The translations under genes and the position numbers were made by a program. The notes under the pieces are model-generated. The model was given only the letters and a program-made list of their open reading frames with translations, made no database searches and was not told the DNA's origin. 64,000 nucleotides of DNA from Hippophae tibetana (taxonomy: Eukaryota; Streptophyta; Magnoliopsida; Rosales; Elaeagnaceae). The stretch covers positions 2,728,001 to 2,792,000 of the forward strand of contig JAZDXN010000026.1 of NCBI GenBank assembly GCA_037013495.1, in the 5' to 3' direction. Shown here one piece after another: positions 1 to 13,478 of the stretch. Positions within the stretch are counted from its first letter, which is position 1. Each line of letters begins with the position of its first letter.

Positions 1-3000
1 TCACAATTTCAAAAACAACAAAAACATTTGTTAAATATGAGTTACAACTTTCAACATAGATATCTTTTCACTCGGCTACCGAAACCACTATTATAATATA
101 TCAAATCGAAGCTCGTATCAAATTACACAATATGTTTTGGTCCCGCCCAGGAAAATCGTTTTTGTACCCAAATTACATTATTTACATCACTTAACGAGTG
201 TTTAAAGTTTTTGACGCACCATTTTCATTTTTCTTACTTCTTGTTTAATTCAATAGAGCTATACAGGAGATATTGGTGCGGACCTAGGTTTGTTTATTTA
301 TATTTCCAATAAGTATCTTTTCTTCAAAAAAAATAAGAGAAGAGAAAAAGAAAGAGGATGTCGTTCATAATTTCAAAAACAACAAAACATTTGTTAAATA
401 TGTGTTACAACTTTCAACGGAAATATCTTTTGACTCGGGTATCGAAACCACTATTATAATATATCAAATCGAAGCTCATATCAAATTACGCAATATATTT
501 TGCTCCCGCCCAGGAAAATCGTTTTTGTACTCAACTTAGATCGTTTACATCACTTAACGAGTGTTTAAAGTTTTTGAAGCACCATTTTCATTTTTCTTAC
601 TTCTGGTTCAATTCAATAGAGCTATACAGGAGATAATGGTGCGGACCTAGGGTTGTTTATTTATATTTCTAATAAGTATCTTTTCTTCAAAAAAAAATAA
701 GAGAAGAGAAAAAGAAAGAGGATGTCTTACCATTTTCAAAAACAACAAAACATTTTGTTAATATGAGTTACAACTTTCAAAGGAGATATCTTTTGACTCG
801 GGTATCGAAACCACTATTATAATATATCAAATCGAAGGTCGTATCAAATTACACAATATGTTGTGGTCCCGACCAGTAAAATCGTTTTTGTACCCAAATT
901 ACATCGTTTAACTCACTTATCGAGTGTTTACAGTTTTTGACGCACCATTTTCATTTTTCTTACTTCTGGTTTAATTCAATAGAGCTATACAGAAGATAAT
1001 GGTGTCACCCAAGGGTTGTTGATTTATATTTCCAATAAGTCTCTGTTCTTCAAAAAAAAATAAGAGAAGAGAAAAAGAAAGAGGATGTCCTTCACATTTT
1101 CAAAAACAACAAAACATTTGGTTTATATGAGTTACAACTTTCAACGGAGATATCTTTTGACTCGGGTATCGAAACCACTATTATAATATATCAAATCGAA
1201 GCTCGTATCAAATTACACAATATATTTTGGTCCCGCCCAGGAAAATCGTTTCTGTACCCAACTTAGATCGTTTACATCACTTACCGAGTGTTTACAGTTT
1301 TTGACGCACCATTTTCATTTTTCTTACTTCTGGTTTAATTCAATAGAGCTATACAGGAGATAATGGTGCCAACCTAGGGTTGTTTATTTATATTTCTAAT
1401 AAGTCTCTTTTCTTCAAAAAAAAAATAAGAGAATAGAAAAAGAAAGAGGATGTCGTTCACATTTTCAAAAACAACAAAACATTTGGTAAATATGAGTTAC
1501 AACTTTCAACAGAGATATCTTTTGACTCGGGTATCGAAACCACTATGATAATATATCAAATCGAAGCTCGTATCAAATTACACAATATGTTTTGCTCCAG
1601 CCCAGGAAAATCATTTTTGTACCCAAATTACATCGTTTACATCACTTAACGAGTGTTTAAAGGTTTTGATGCACCGTTTTCATTTTTCTTACTTCTGGTT
1701 TAATTCATAAGAGTTATACAGGAGATATTGGTGCGGACCTAGGTTTGTTTATTTATATTTCCAATAAGTCTATGTTCTTCAATAAAAATAAGAGAAGAGA
1801 AAAAGAAAGAGGAAGTCCTTCACATTTTCAAAAACAACAAAACATTTGGTTTATATGAGTTACAACTTTCAACGGAGATATCTTTTGACTCGGGTATCGA
1901 AACCACTATTATAATATATCAAATCGAAGCTCGTATCAAATTACACAATATATTTTGGTCCCGCCCAAGAAAATCGTTTCTGTACCCAACTTAGATCGTT
2001 TAGATCACTTACCGAGTGTTTACAGTTTTTGACGCACCATTTTCATTTTTCTTACTTCTGGTTTAATTCAATAGAGCTATACAGGAGATAATGGTGCCAA
2101 CCTAGGGTTGTTTATTTATATTTCTAATAAGTCTCTTTTCTTCAAAAAAAAAAAATAAGAGAAGAGAAAAAGAAAGAGGATGTCGTTCACATTTTCAAAA
2201 ACAACAAAACATTTGGTTAATATGAGTTACAACTTTCAACGGAGATATCTTTTGACTCGGGTATCGAAACCACTAATATAATATATCAAATCAAAGGTCG
2301 TATCAAATTACACAATATGTTGTGGTCCCGACCAGTAAAATCGTTTTTGTACACAAATTACATCGTTTACATTACTTACCGAGTGTTTAAAGTTTTTGAC
2401 GCACCGTTTTCATTTTTCTTACTTCTGGTTAAATTCAATAGAGCTATACATGAGATATTGGTACCGACCTAGGGTTGTTGATTTATATTTCCAATAAGTC
2501 TCTATTCTTCAAAAAAAAAATAAGAGAAGAGAAAAAGAAAGTGGATGTCGTTCACAATTTCAAAAACAACAAAACATTTGGTAAATATGAGTTACACCTT
2601 TCAAAAAAGATATCTTTTGACTCGGGTATGAAAACCACTATTATAATATATCAAATCGAAGCTCATATCAAATTACACAATTTCTTTTGGTCCCGTCCAG
2701 GAAAATCGTTTTGTACACAAATTACATCGTTTACATCACTTAACGAGTGTTTAATGTTTTTGACGCACCATTTTCATTTTTCTTACTTCTGGTTTAATTC
2801 AATAGAGCTATACAGGAGATATTGGTGCCGACATAGGGTTGTTGATTTATATTTCCAATAAGTCTCTATTCTTCAAAAAAAAATAAGAGAAGAGAAAAAG
2901 AAAGAGGATGTCGTTCACAATTTCAAAAACAACAAAACATTTGTTAAATATGTGTTACAACTTTCAACGGAGATATCTTTTCACTCGGCTATCGAAACCA

Positions 3001-3275
3001 CTATTATAATATATCATATCGAAGCTCGTATCAAATTACGCAATATATTTTGCTCCCGCCCAGGAAAATCGTTTTTGTACCCAAATTAGATCGTTTACAT
3101 CACTTACCGAGTGTTTACAGTTTTTGACGCACCATTTTCATTTTTCTTACTTCTGGTTTAATTCAATAGAGCTATACAGGAGATAATGGTGCGGACCTCG
3201 GGTTGTTTATTTATATTTCTAATAAGTATCTTTTCTTCAAAAAAAAATTAAGAGAAGAGAAAAAGAAAGAGGATG
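1..3275 (+). repeat. Satellite, left edge: A-B-C then mixed units
   Basis: The window opens inside an A unit (caacataga, ggctaccg), followed by B (361), C (725), E (1088), a D-like unit (1453), E (1816), a C-like unit (2183), an F-like unit with tttcttttggtcccgtcc (2548) and a B-like unit (2911). The A-B-C order matches that of the higher-order repeat further right, so the left edge is part of the same family and not a degenerate array end. No gene or other element is present. Confidence 0.85.
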
Positions 3276-4729
3276 TCGTTCCCATTTTCAAAAACAACAA
3301 AACATTTGGTTAATATGAGTTACAACTTTCAAAAGAAATATCTTTTGACTCGGGTATCGAAACCACTATTATAATATATCAAATCGAAGCTTGTATCAAA
3401 TTACACAATATGTTGTGGTCCCGACCAGTAAAATCGTTTTTGTACCCAAATTATATCGTTTAACTCACTTATCGAGTGTTTAAAGTTTTTGACGCACCGT
3501 TTTCATTTTTCTTTCTTCTAGTTTAATTCAACAGAGCTATACAGGCGATATTGGTGCCAACCTAGGGTTGTTTATTTATATTTCCAATAAGTCTCTTTTC
3601 TTAAAAAAAAATAAGAGAAGAGAAAAAGAAAGAGGATGTCGTTCACATTGCCAAAAACAACAAAACATTTGGTAAATATGAGTTACAGCTTTCAACGGAG
3701 ATATCTTTTGACTCGGGTATCGAAACCACTATTATAATATATCAAATTGAAGCTCGTATCAAATTACACAATATGTTTTGCTCCAGCCCAGGAAAATCGT
3801 TTTTGTACCCAAATTACATCGTTTACATCACTTAACGAGTGTTTAAAGTTTTTGACGCACCGTTTTCATTTTTCTTACTTCTGGTTTAATTCAATAGAGC
3901 TATACAGGAGATATTTTGCGGACCTAGGTTTGTTTATTTATATTTCCAATAAGTCTGTTTGCATCAAAAAAAAATAAGAGAAGAGAAAAAGAAAGAGGAT
4001 GTCGTTCAAATTTTCAAAAACAACAAAACATTTGGTTTATATGAGTTACAACTTTCAACGGAGATATCTTTTGACTCGGGTATCGAAACCACTATTATAA
4101 TATATCAAATTGAAGCTCGTATCAAATTACACAATATGTTGGGGTCCCGACCAGTAAAATCGTTTTTGTACCCAAATTACATCGTTTACATCACTTAACG
4201 AGTGTTTAATGTTTTTGACGCACCGTTTTCATTTTTCTTACTTCTGGTTTAATTCAATAGAGCTATACAGGAGATATTTGTGCGGACCTAGGTTTGTTTA
4301 TTTATATTTCCAATAAGTCTGTTTGCATCAAAAAAAATAAGAGAAGAGAAAAAGAAAGAGGATGTCGTTCACAATTTCAAAAACAACAAAACATTTGGTA
4401 AATATGAGTTACAACTTTCAACGAAGATATCTTTTGACTCGGGTATCAAAACCACTATTATAATATATCAAATCGAAGCTTATATCAAATTACACAATAT
4501 ATTTTGGTCCCGCCCAGGAAAATCGTTTTGTACACAAATTACATCGTTTACATCACTTAACGAGTGTTTAAAGTTTTTGACGCACCGTTTTCATTTTTCT
4601 TACTTCTGGTTTAATTCAATAGAGCTATACAGGAGATATTGGTGCGGACCTAGGTTTGTTTATTTATATTTCCAATAAGTATCTTTTCTTCAAAAAAAAA
4701 AATAAGAGAAGAGAAAAAGAAAGAGGATG
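3276..4729 (+). repeat. C-D-E-F tetramer, copy 1
   Basis: Four units start at 3276 (C), 3639 (D), 4002 (E) and 4365 (F). C carries gttgtggtcccgacc, D ttacagcttt, E ggtttatatg with ggggtcccgacc at 4141, and F cgaagatatc with gtatcaaaacc. The same series follows immediately as copy 2. It is also the C-D-E-F portion of the 13-unit order seen at 21487. Confidence 0.85.
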
Positions 4730-6190
4730 TCGTTCCCATTTTCAAAAACAACAAAACATTTGGTTAATATGAGTTACAACTTTCAAAGGAAATATCTTTT
4801 AACTCGGGTATCGAAACCACTATTATAATATATCAAATCGAAGCTTGTATCAAATTACACAATATGTTGTGGTCCCGACCAGTAAAATCGTTTTTTTACC
4901 CAAATTACATCGTTTAACTCACTTATCGAGTGTTTAAAGTTTTTGACGCACCATTTTCATTTTTCTTTCTTCTGGTTTAATTCAACAGAGCTATACAGGC
5001 GATAATGGTTCCAACCTAGGGTTGTTTATTTATATTTCCAATAAGTCTCTTTTCTTCAAAAAAAAAAATAAGAGAAGAGAAAAAGAAAGAGGATGTCGTT
5101 CACATTTTCAAAAACAACAAAACATTTGGTAAATATGAGTTACAGCTTTCAACGGAGATATCTTTTGACTCGGGTATCGAAACCGCTATTATAATATATC
5201 AAATCGAAGCTCGTATCAAATTACAGAATATGTTTTGCTCCAGCCCAGGAAAATCGTTTTTGTACCCAAATTACATCGTTTACATCACTTAACGAGTGTT
5301 TAAAGTTTTTGACGCACCGTTTTCATTTTTCTTACTTCTGGTTTAATTCAATAGAGCTATACAGAAGATATTGGTGCGGACCTAGGTTTGTTTATTTATA
5401 TTTCCAATAAGTCTCTGTTCTTCAAAAAAAAAATAAGAGAAGAGAAAAAGAAAGAGGATGTCGTTCACATTTTCAAAAACAACAAAACATTTGGTTTATA
5501 TGAGTTACAACTTTCAACGGAGATATCTTTTGACTCGGGTATCGAAACCACTATTATAATATATCAAATTGAAGCTCGTATCAAATTACACAATATGTTG
5601 GGGTCCCGACCAGTAAAATCGTTTTTGTACCCAAATTACATCGTTTACATCACTTAACGAGTGTTTAAAGTTTTTGACGCACCGTTTTCATTTTTCTTAC
5701 TTCTGGTTTAATTCAATAGAGCTATACAGGAGATATTTGTGCGGACCTAGGTTTGTTTATTTATATTTCCAATAAGTCTGTTTGCATCAAAAAAAAATAA
5801 GAGAAGAGAAAAAGAAAGAGGATGTCGTTCACAATTTCAAAAACAACAAAACATTTGGTAAATATGAGTTACAACTTTCAACGAAGATATCTTTTGACTC
5901 GGGTATCAAAACCACTATTATAATATATCAAATCGAAGCTCATATCAAATTACACAATTTATTTTGGTCCCGCCCAGGAAAATCGTTTTGTACATAAAAT
6001 TACATCGTTTACATCACTTAACGAGTGTTTAAAGTTTTTGACGCACCATTTTCATTTTTCCTACTTCTGGTTTAATTCAATAGAGCTATACAGGAGATTT
6101 TGGTGCCGACATAGGGTTGTTGATTTATATTTCCAATAAGTCTCTATTCTTCAAAAAAAAAAATAAGAGAAGAGAAAAAGAAAGAGGATG
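4730..6190 (+). repeat. C-D-E-F tetramer, copy 2
   Basis: Units start at 4730 (C), 5096 (D), 5461 (E) and 5825 (F). Private marks line up with copy 1 at constant offset: ggggtcccgacc at 5600 versus 4141 (1459 bp) and acgaagatat at 5881 versus 4421 (1460 bp). The tetramer is therefore a local tandem duplication of about 1.46 kb. Confidence 0.85.
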
Positions 6191-6923
6191 TCGTTCACAA
6201 TTTCAAAAACACCAAAACATTTGGTAAATATGTGTTACAAATTTCAACGGAGATATCTTTTGACTCGGGTATCGAAACCACTATTATAATATATCAAATC
6301 GAAGCTCGTATCAAATTACACAATTTATTTTGGTCCTGCCCAGGAAAATCGTTTTTGTACCCAACTTAGATCGTTTACATCACTTACCGAGTGTTTACAG
6401 TTTTTGACGCACCATTTTCATTTTTCTTACTTCTGTTTTAATTCAATAGAGCTATACAGGAGATAATGGTGGCGACATAGGGTTGTTGATTTATATTTCC
6501 AATAAGTCTCTATTCTTCAAAAAAAAAAAATAAGAGAAGAGAAAAAGAAAGAGGATGTCCTTCACAATTTCAAAAACACCAAAACATTTGGTAAATATGT
6601 GTTACAACTTTCAACGGAGATATCTTTTGACTCGGCTACCGAAACCACTATTATAATATATCAAATCGAAGCTCGTATCAAATTACACAATTTATTTTGG
6701 TCCTGCCCAGGAAAATCGTTTTTGTACCCAACTTAGATCGTTTACATCACTTACCGAGTGTTTACAGTTTTTGACGCACCATTTTCATTTTTCTTACTTC
6801 TGGTTTAATTCAATAGAGCTATACAGGAGATAATGGTGGCGACATAGGGTTGTTGATTTATATTTCCAATAAGTCTCTATTCTTCAAAAAAAAAAATAAG
6901 AGAAGAGAAAAAGAAAGAGGATG
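6191..6923 (+). repeat. Tandem pair of near-identical monomers
   Basis: Units at 6191 and 6558 both carry aacaccaaaacatttgg, aaatatgtg, tttattttggtcctgcc, acttagatc and gataatggtggcgacatagg. They differ at few sites, such as gggtatcg against ggctaccg. This is a single-unit duplication, the shortest expansion step visible in the window. Confidence 0.8.
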
Positions 6924-8018
6924 TCGTTCACAATTTCAAAAACAACAAAACATTTGGTAAATATGAGTTACAACTTTCAAGGAAGATATCTTTTGACTCG
7001 GGTATCAAAACCACTATTATAATATATCAAATCGAAACTCATATCAAATTACACAATTTATTTTGGTCCCGCCCAGGAAAATCGTTTTGTACACAAATTA
7101 CATCATTTACATCACTTAACGAGTGTTTAAAGTTTTTGACGCACCATTTTCATTTTTCTTACTTCTGGTTTAATTCAATAGAGCTATACAGGAGATATTG
7201 GTGCGGACCTAGGTTTGTTTATTTATATTTCCAATAAGTATCCTTTCTTCAAAAAAAAAATAAGAGAAGAGAAAAAGAAAGAGGATGTCGTTCACAATTT
7301 CAAAAACACCAAAACATTTGGCAAATATGTGTTACAACTTTCAACGGAGATATCTTTTGACTCGGGTATCGAAACCACTATTATAATATATCAAATCGAA
7401 GCTCGTATCAAATTACACAATATATTTTGGTCCCGCCCAGGAAAATCGTTTTTGTACCCACCTTAGATCGTTTACATCACTTACCGAGTGTTTACAGTTT
7501 TTGACGCACCATTTTCATTTTTCTTACTTCTGGTTTAATTCAATAGAGCTATACAGGAGATAATGGTGCCAACCTAGGGTTGTTTATTTATATTTCTAAT
7601 AAGTCTCTTTTCTTCAAAAAAAAAATAAGAGAAGAGAGAAAGAAAGAGGATGTCGTTCCCATTTTCAAAAACAATAAAACATTTTCTTAATATGAGTTAC
7701 AACTTCCAAAGGAGATAACTTTTGACTCGGGTATCAAAACCACTAATATGATATATCAAATTGAAGCTCGTATCAAATTACACAATATATTTTGGTCCTG
7801 CCCAGGAAAATCATTTTTGTACACAAATTACATCGTTTACATCACTTACCGAGTGCTTAAAGTTTTTGACGCCCCATTTTCATTTTTCTTACTTCTGGTT
7901 TAATTCAATAGAGCTATACAGGAGATAATGGTGCCGACCTAGGGTTGTTTATTTATAATTCCAATAAGTCTCTATTCTTCAAAAAAAAAAATAAGAGAAG
8001 AGAAAAAGAAAGAGGATG
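6924..8018 (+). repeat. Trimer duplication, copy 1 (1095 bp)
   Basis: Three units start at 6924 (caaggaagatatc, F-like), 7288 (aacaccaaaac, tggcaaatatgtg) and 7653 (cattttcttaatatg, gataacttttg, actaatatgatatatc). Each is repeated exactly 1095 bp downstream. The third unit's private cluster of changes makes the pairing unambiguous. Confidence 0.92.
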
Positions 8019-9112
8019 TCGTTCACAATTTCAAAAACAACAAAACATTTGGTAAATATGAGTTACAACTTTCAAGGAAGATATCTTTTGACTCGGGTAT
8101 CAAAACCACTATTATAATATATCAAATCGAAACTCATATCAAATTACACAATTTATTTTGGTCCCGCCCAGGAAAATCGTTTTGTACACAAATTACATCA
8201 TTTACATCACTTAACGAGTGTTTAAAGTTTTTGACGCACCATTTTCATTTTTCTTACTTCTGGTTTAATTCAATAGAGCTATACAGGAGATATTGGTGCG
8301 CACCTAGGTTTGTTTATTTATATTTCCAATAAGTATCCTTTCTTCAAAAAAAAAATAAGAGAAGAGAAAAAGAAAGAGGATGTCGTTCACAATTTCAAAA
8401 ACACCAAAACATTTGGCAAATATGTGTTACAACTTTCAACGGAGATATCTTTTGACTCGGGTATCGAAACCACTATTATAATATATCAAATCGAAGCTCG
8501 TATCAAATTACACAATATATTTTGGTCCCGCCCAGGAAAATCGTTTTTGTACCCACCTTAGATCGTTTACATCACTTACCGAGTGTTTACAGTTTTTGAC
8601 GCACCATTTTCATTTTTCTTACTTCTGGTTTAATTCAATAGAGCTATACAGGAGATAATGGTGCCAACCTAGGGTTGTTTATTTATATTTCTAATAAGTC
8701 TCTTTTCTTCAAAAAAAAAATAAGAGAAGAGAGAAAGAAAGAGGATGTCGTTCCCATTTTCAAAAACAATAAAACATTTTCTTAATATGAGTTACAACTT
8801 CCAAAGGAGATAACTTTTGACTCGGGTATCAAAACCACTAATATGATATATCAAATTGAAGCTCGTATCAAATTACACAATATATTTTGGTCCTGCCCAG
8901 GAAAATCATTTTTGTACACAAATTACATCGTTTACATCACTTACCGAGTGCTTAAAGTTTTTGACGCCCCATTTTCATTTTTCTTACTTCTGGTTTAATT
9001 CAATAGAGCTATACAGGAGATAATGGTGCCGACCTAGGGTTGTTTATTTATAATTCCAATAAGTCTCTTTTCTTCAAAAAAAAAATAAGAGAAGAGAAAA
9101 AGAAAGAGGATG
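8019..9112 (+). repeat. Trimer duplication, copy 2
   Basis: Units start at 8019, 8383 and 8748, each 1095 bp after its partner. By eye the two copies differ by one substitution (gtgcgcacc near 8297 against gtgcggacc near 7201) and small A-run changes. Similarity breaks near 7966 and 9060, where tctctattc in one copy meets tctcttttc in the other. This looks like the youngest duplication in the window. Confidence 0.92.
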
Positions 9113-9428
9113 TTGTTCACATTTTCAAAAACAACAAAACATTTGGTAAATATGAGTTACAACTTTCAACGGAGATATCTTTTAACTCGGGTATCGAAAC
9201 CACTATTATAATATATCAAATCGAAGCTCGTATCAAATTACACAATATATTTTGTGCCCGCCCAGGAAAATCGTTTTTGTACCCACCTTAGATTGTTTAC
9301 ATCACTTACCGAGTGTTTACAGTTTTTGACGCACCATTTTCATTTTTCTTACTTCTGGTTTAATTCAATAGAGCTATACAGGAGATAATGGTGCCAACCT
9401 AGGGTTGTTTATTTATATTTCTAATAAG

Positions 9429-9461
9429 TCTCTTTTCTTCAAAAAAAAATAAGAGAAGAGA
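9429..9461. repeat. Imperfect inverted repeat in each monomer (example)
   Basis: In this unit the left arm tctcttttctt (9429-9439) and right arm aagagaagaga (9451-9461) can pair at 10 of 11 positions, with one T-G wobble in place of a Watson-Crick pair, around an 11-base loop rich in A. The element sits in nearly every monomer. Units with tctctattctt or tctgtttgctt arms pair less well, so the hairpin is strongest in tctcttttctt units. Whether it folds in vivo is unknown. Confidence 0.75.
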
Positions 9462-9474
9462 AAAAGAAAGAGGA
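9451..9474 (+). repeat. 24-base purine tract in each monomer (example)
   Basis: From 9451 to 9474 every base on the + strand is A or G. Counting the preceding A run, 33 of 34 bases are purine. The tract contains a mirror repeat, aagagaagagaa (9451-9462). Purine mirror repeats can in principle form triplex DNA. The tract is kept in almost all units, with shared deletions in C' (loss of taag) and E/F (aaggaagag). Confidence 0.75.
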
Positions 9475-10565
9475 TGTCGTTCCCATTTTCAAAAACAACA
9501 AAACATTTTCTTAATATGAGTTACAACTTTCAACGGAGATAACTTTTGACTCGGGTATCAAAACCACTAATATGATATATCAAATTGAAGCTCGTATCAA
9601 ATTACACAATATATTTTGGTCCTGCCGAGGAAAATCATTTTTGTACACAAATTACATCGTTTACATCACTTACCGAGTGTTTAAAGTTTTTGACGCACCA
9701 TTTTCATTTTTCTTACTTCTGGTTTAATTCAATAGAGCTATACAGGAGATATTGGTGCGGACCTAGGTTTGTTTATTTATATTTCCAATAAGTATCCTTT
9801 CTTCAAAAAAAAAATAAGAGAAGAGAAAAAGAAAGAGAATGTCGTTCACAATTTCAAAAACACCAAAACATTTGGTAAATATGTGGTACAACTTTCAACG
9901 GAGATATCTTTTGACTCGGGTATCGAAACCACTATTATAATATATCAAATCGAAGCTCGTATCAAATTACACAATATATTTTGGTCCCGCCCAGGAAAAT
10001 CGTTTTTGTACCCAAATTACATCGTTTACATCACTTAAAGAGTGTTTAAATTTTTTGTCGCACCGTTTTCATATTTCTTACTTCTAGTTTTATTCAATAG
10101 AGCTATACAGGAGATATTGGTGCCGACCTAGGGTTGTTGATTAATATTTCCCATAAGTCTCTTTTCTTCAAAAAAAAAATAAGAGAAGAGAAAAAGAAAG
10201 TGGATGTTGTTCACATTTTCAAAAACAACAAAACATTTGGTAAATATGAGTTACAAATTTCAACGAAGATATCTTTTGACTCGGGTTTCGAAACCACTAT
10301 TATAATATATCAAATCGAAGCTCGTATTAAATAACACAATATGTTTTGCTCCAGCCTAGGAAAATCGTTTTTGAACCCAAATTATATCGTTTACATCACT
10401 TAACGAGTGTTTAAAGTTTTTGACGCACCGTTTTCATTTTTCTTACTTCTGGTTTAAGTCAATAGAGCTATACAGGAGATATTGGTGCGGACCTAGGGTT
10501 GTTTATTTATATTTCCAATAAGTATCTTTTCTTCAAAAAAAAAGAAGAGAAAAAGAAAGAGGATG

Positions 10566-13478
10566 TCGTTCACATTTTCAAAAACAACAAAACATTTGGT
10601 AAATATGAGTTACAACTTTAAACCGCGATATCTTTTGACTCTGGTATTGAAACCACTATTATGATATATCAAATTGAAGCTCGTATCAAATTACACAATA
10701 TATTTTGGTCCTGCCCAGGAAAACCGTTTTTGTACACAAATTACATCGTTTACATCACTTACCGAGTGTTTAAAGTTTTTGACGCACCATTTTCATTTTT
10801 CTTACTTCTGGTTTAATTCAATAGAGCTATACAGGAGATAATGGTGCCGACCTAGGGTTGTTTATTTATCATTCCAATAAGTCTCTTTTCTTCAAAAAAA
10901 AAATAAGAGAAGAGAAAAAGAAAGAGGATGTCGTTCACATTTTCAAAAATAACAAAAGATTTCGTAAATATGAGTTACAACTATCAACGGAGATATCTTT
11001 TGACTCGGGTATCGAAACCACTATTATAATATATCAAATCGAAGCTCGTATCAAATTACACAATATGTTTTGCTCCCGTCCAGGAAAATCGTTTTTGTAC
11101 CCAAATTACATCGTTTACATCACTTAAAGAGTGTTTAAATTTTTTGTCGCACCGTTTTCATATTTCTTACTTCTGGTTTAATTCAATAGAGCTATACAGG
11201 AGATATTGGTGCCGACCTAGGGTTGTTGATTAATATTTCCAATAAGTCTCTTTTCTTCAAAAAAAAAATAAGAGAAGAGAAAAAGAAAGTGGATGTTGTT
11301 CACATTTTCAAAAACAACAAAACATTTGGTAAATATGAGTTACAAATTTCAACTGAGATATCTTTTGACTCGGGTTTCGAAACCACTATTATAATATATC
11401 AAATCGAAGCTCGTATTAAATAACACAATATGTTTTGCTCCAGCCTAGGAAAATCGTTTTTGAACCCAAATTATATCGTTTACATCACTTAACGAGTGTT
11501 TAAAGTTTTTGACGCACCGTTTTCATTTTTCTTACTTCTGGTTTAAGTCAATAGAGCTATACAGGAGATATTGGTGCGGACCTAGGTTTGTTTATTTATA
11601 TTTCCAATAAGTCTGTTTGCTTAAAAAAAAAATAAGAGAAGAGAAAAAGAAAGAGGATGTCGTTCACAATTTCAAAAACAATAAAACATTTGGTAAATAA
11701 GAGTTACAACTTTCAACGGAGATATCTTTTGACTCGGGTTTCGAAACCACTATTATAATATATCAAATCGAAGCTCGTATCAAATAACACAATATGTTTT
11801 GCTTCAGCCCAGTAAAATCGTTTTTGTACCCAAATTACATCGTTTACATCACTTAACGAGTGTTTAAAGTTTTTGACGCACCGTTTTCATTTTTCTTACT
11901 TCTGGTTTAATTCAATAGAGCTATACAGAAGATATTGGTGCGGACCTAGGTTTGTTTATTTATATTTCCAATAAGTCTGTTTGCTTCAAAAAAAAATAAG
12001 AGAAGAGAAAAAGAAAGAGGATGTCGTTCACAATTTCAAAAACAACAAAACATTTGGTAAATATGAGTTACAACTTTCAACGGAGATATCTTTTGACTCG
12101 GGTTTCGAAACCACTATTATAATATATCAAATCGAAGCTCATATCAAATAACACAATATGTTTTGCTCCAGCCCAGGAAAATCGTTTTGTACCCAAATTA
12201 CATCGTTTACATCACTTAACGAGTGTTTAAAGTTTTTGACGCACCGTTTTCATTTTTCTTACTTCTGGTTTAATTCAATAGAGCTATACAGGAGATATTG
12301 GTGCCGACATAGGTTTGTTGATTTATATTTCCAATAAGTCTCTATTCTTCAAAAAAAAATAAGAGAAGAGAAAAAGAAAGAGGATGTCGTTCACAATTTC
12401 AAAAACAACAAAACATTTGTTAAATATGAGTTACAACTTTCAACATAGATATCTTTTCACTCGGCTACCGAAACCACTATTATAATATATCAAATCGAAG
12501 CTCGTATCAAATTACACAATATGTTTTGGTCCCGCCCAGGAAAATCGTTTTTGTACCCAAATTACATCATGTACATCACTTAACGAGTGTTTAAAGTTTT
12601 TGACGCACCATTTTCATTTTTCTTACTTCTGGTTTAATTCAATAGAGCTATACAGGAGATATTGGTGCGGACCTAGGTTTGTTTATTTATATTTCCAATA
12701 AGTATCTTTTCTTCAAAAAAAATAAGAGAACAGAAAAAGGAAGAGGATGTCGTTCACAATCTCAAAAACAACAAAACTTTTGTTAAATATGTGTTACAAC
12801 TTTCAACGGAGATATCTTTTGACTCGGGTATCGAAACCACTATTATAATATATAAAATCGAAGCTCTTATCAAATTACGCAATATATTTTGCTCCCGCCC
12901 AGGAAAATCGTTTTTGTACCCAACTTAGATCGTTTACATCACTTACCGAGTGTTTACAGTTTTTGACGCACCATTTTCATTTTTCTTACTTCTGGTTTAA
13001 TTCAATAGAGCTATACAGGAGATAATGGTGCGGACCTAGGGTTGTTTATTTATATTTCTAATAAGTATCTTTTCTTCAAAAAAAAAATAAGAGAAGAGAA
13101 AAAGAAAGAGGATGTCGTTCCCATTTTCAAAAACAACAAAACATTTGATAAATATGAGTTACAACTTTCAACGGAGATATCTTTTGACTCGGGTTTCGAA
13201 ACCACTATTATAATATATCAAATCGAAGCTCATATCAAATAACACAATATGTTTTGCTCCAGCCCAGGAAAATCGTTTTGTACCCAAATTACATCGTTTA
13301 CATCACTTAACGAGTGTTTAAAGTTTTTGACGCACCGTTTTCATTTTTCTTACTTCTGGTTTAATTCAATAGAGCTATACAGGAGATATTGGTGCCGACA
13401 TAGGTTTGTTGATTTATATTTCCAATAAGTCTCTATTCTTCAAAAAAAAAATAAGAGAAGAGAAAAAGAAAGAGGATG
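10566..13478 (+). repeat. HOR copy: G-H-I-J-K-A-B-[C/K]
   Basis: Units start at 10566 G, 10931 H, 11296 I, 11660 J, 12024 K, 12387 A, 12750 B and 13115. The last begins as C (cccattttc) but from gataaatatg onward reads as K (gggtttcg, catatcaaataac, gccgacatagg), so it is a recombinant. The G to B order equals that at 23668-26214. G is marked by aaaccgcg at 10620 and A by caacataga at 12441. Confidence 0.88.

Larger units (their letters stand above)
9113..10565 (+). repeat. Mixed units leading into first G-H-I run
   Basis: Units start at 9113 (tgttgttcac), 9477 (cattttcttaatatg, gataac, related to 7653 and 8748), 9842 (aacaccaaaac head with an H-type tail, aaagagtgtttaaatttttt) and 10207 (I type, gtggatgttgttc). 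The unit at 9842 is therefore a composite. The I unit at 10207 is repeated at 11296, giving an I-G-H trimer followed by I again. Confidence 0.8.

Noticed and set aside
2475-2861. Open frames of 61-133 codons recurring along the array on the + strand, the longest at 30489-30890
   Set aside because: They are the same peptide read from successive satellite units, most begin at TTG and not ATG, they stop at the same repeat position, and the frame depends on the length of the A run. Nothing resembles a known protein domain.
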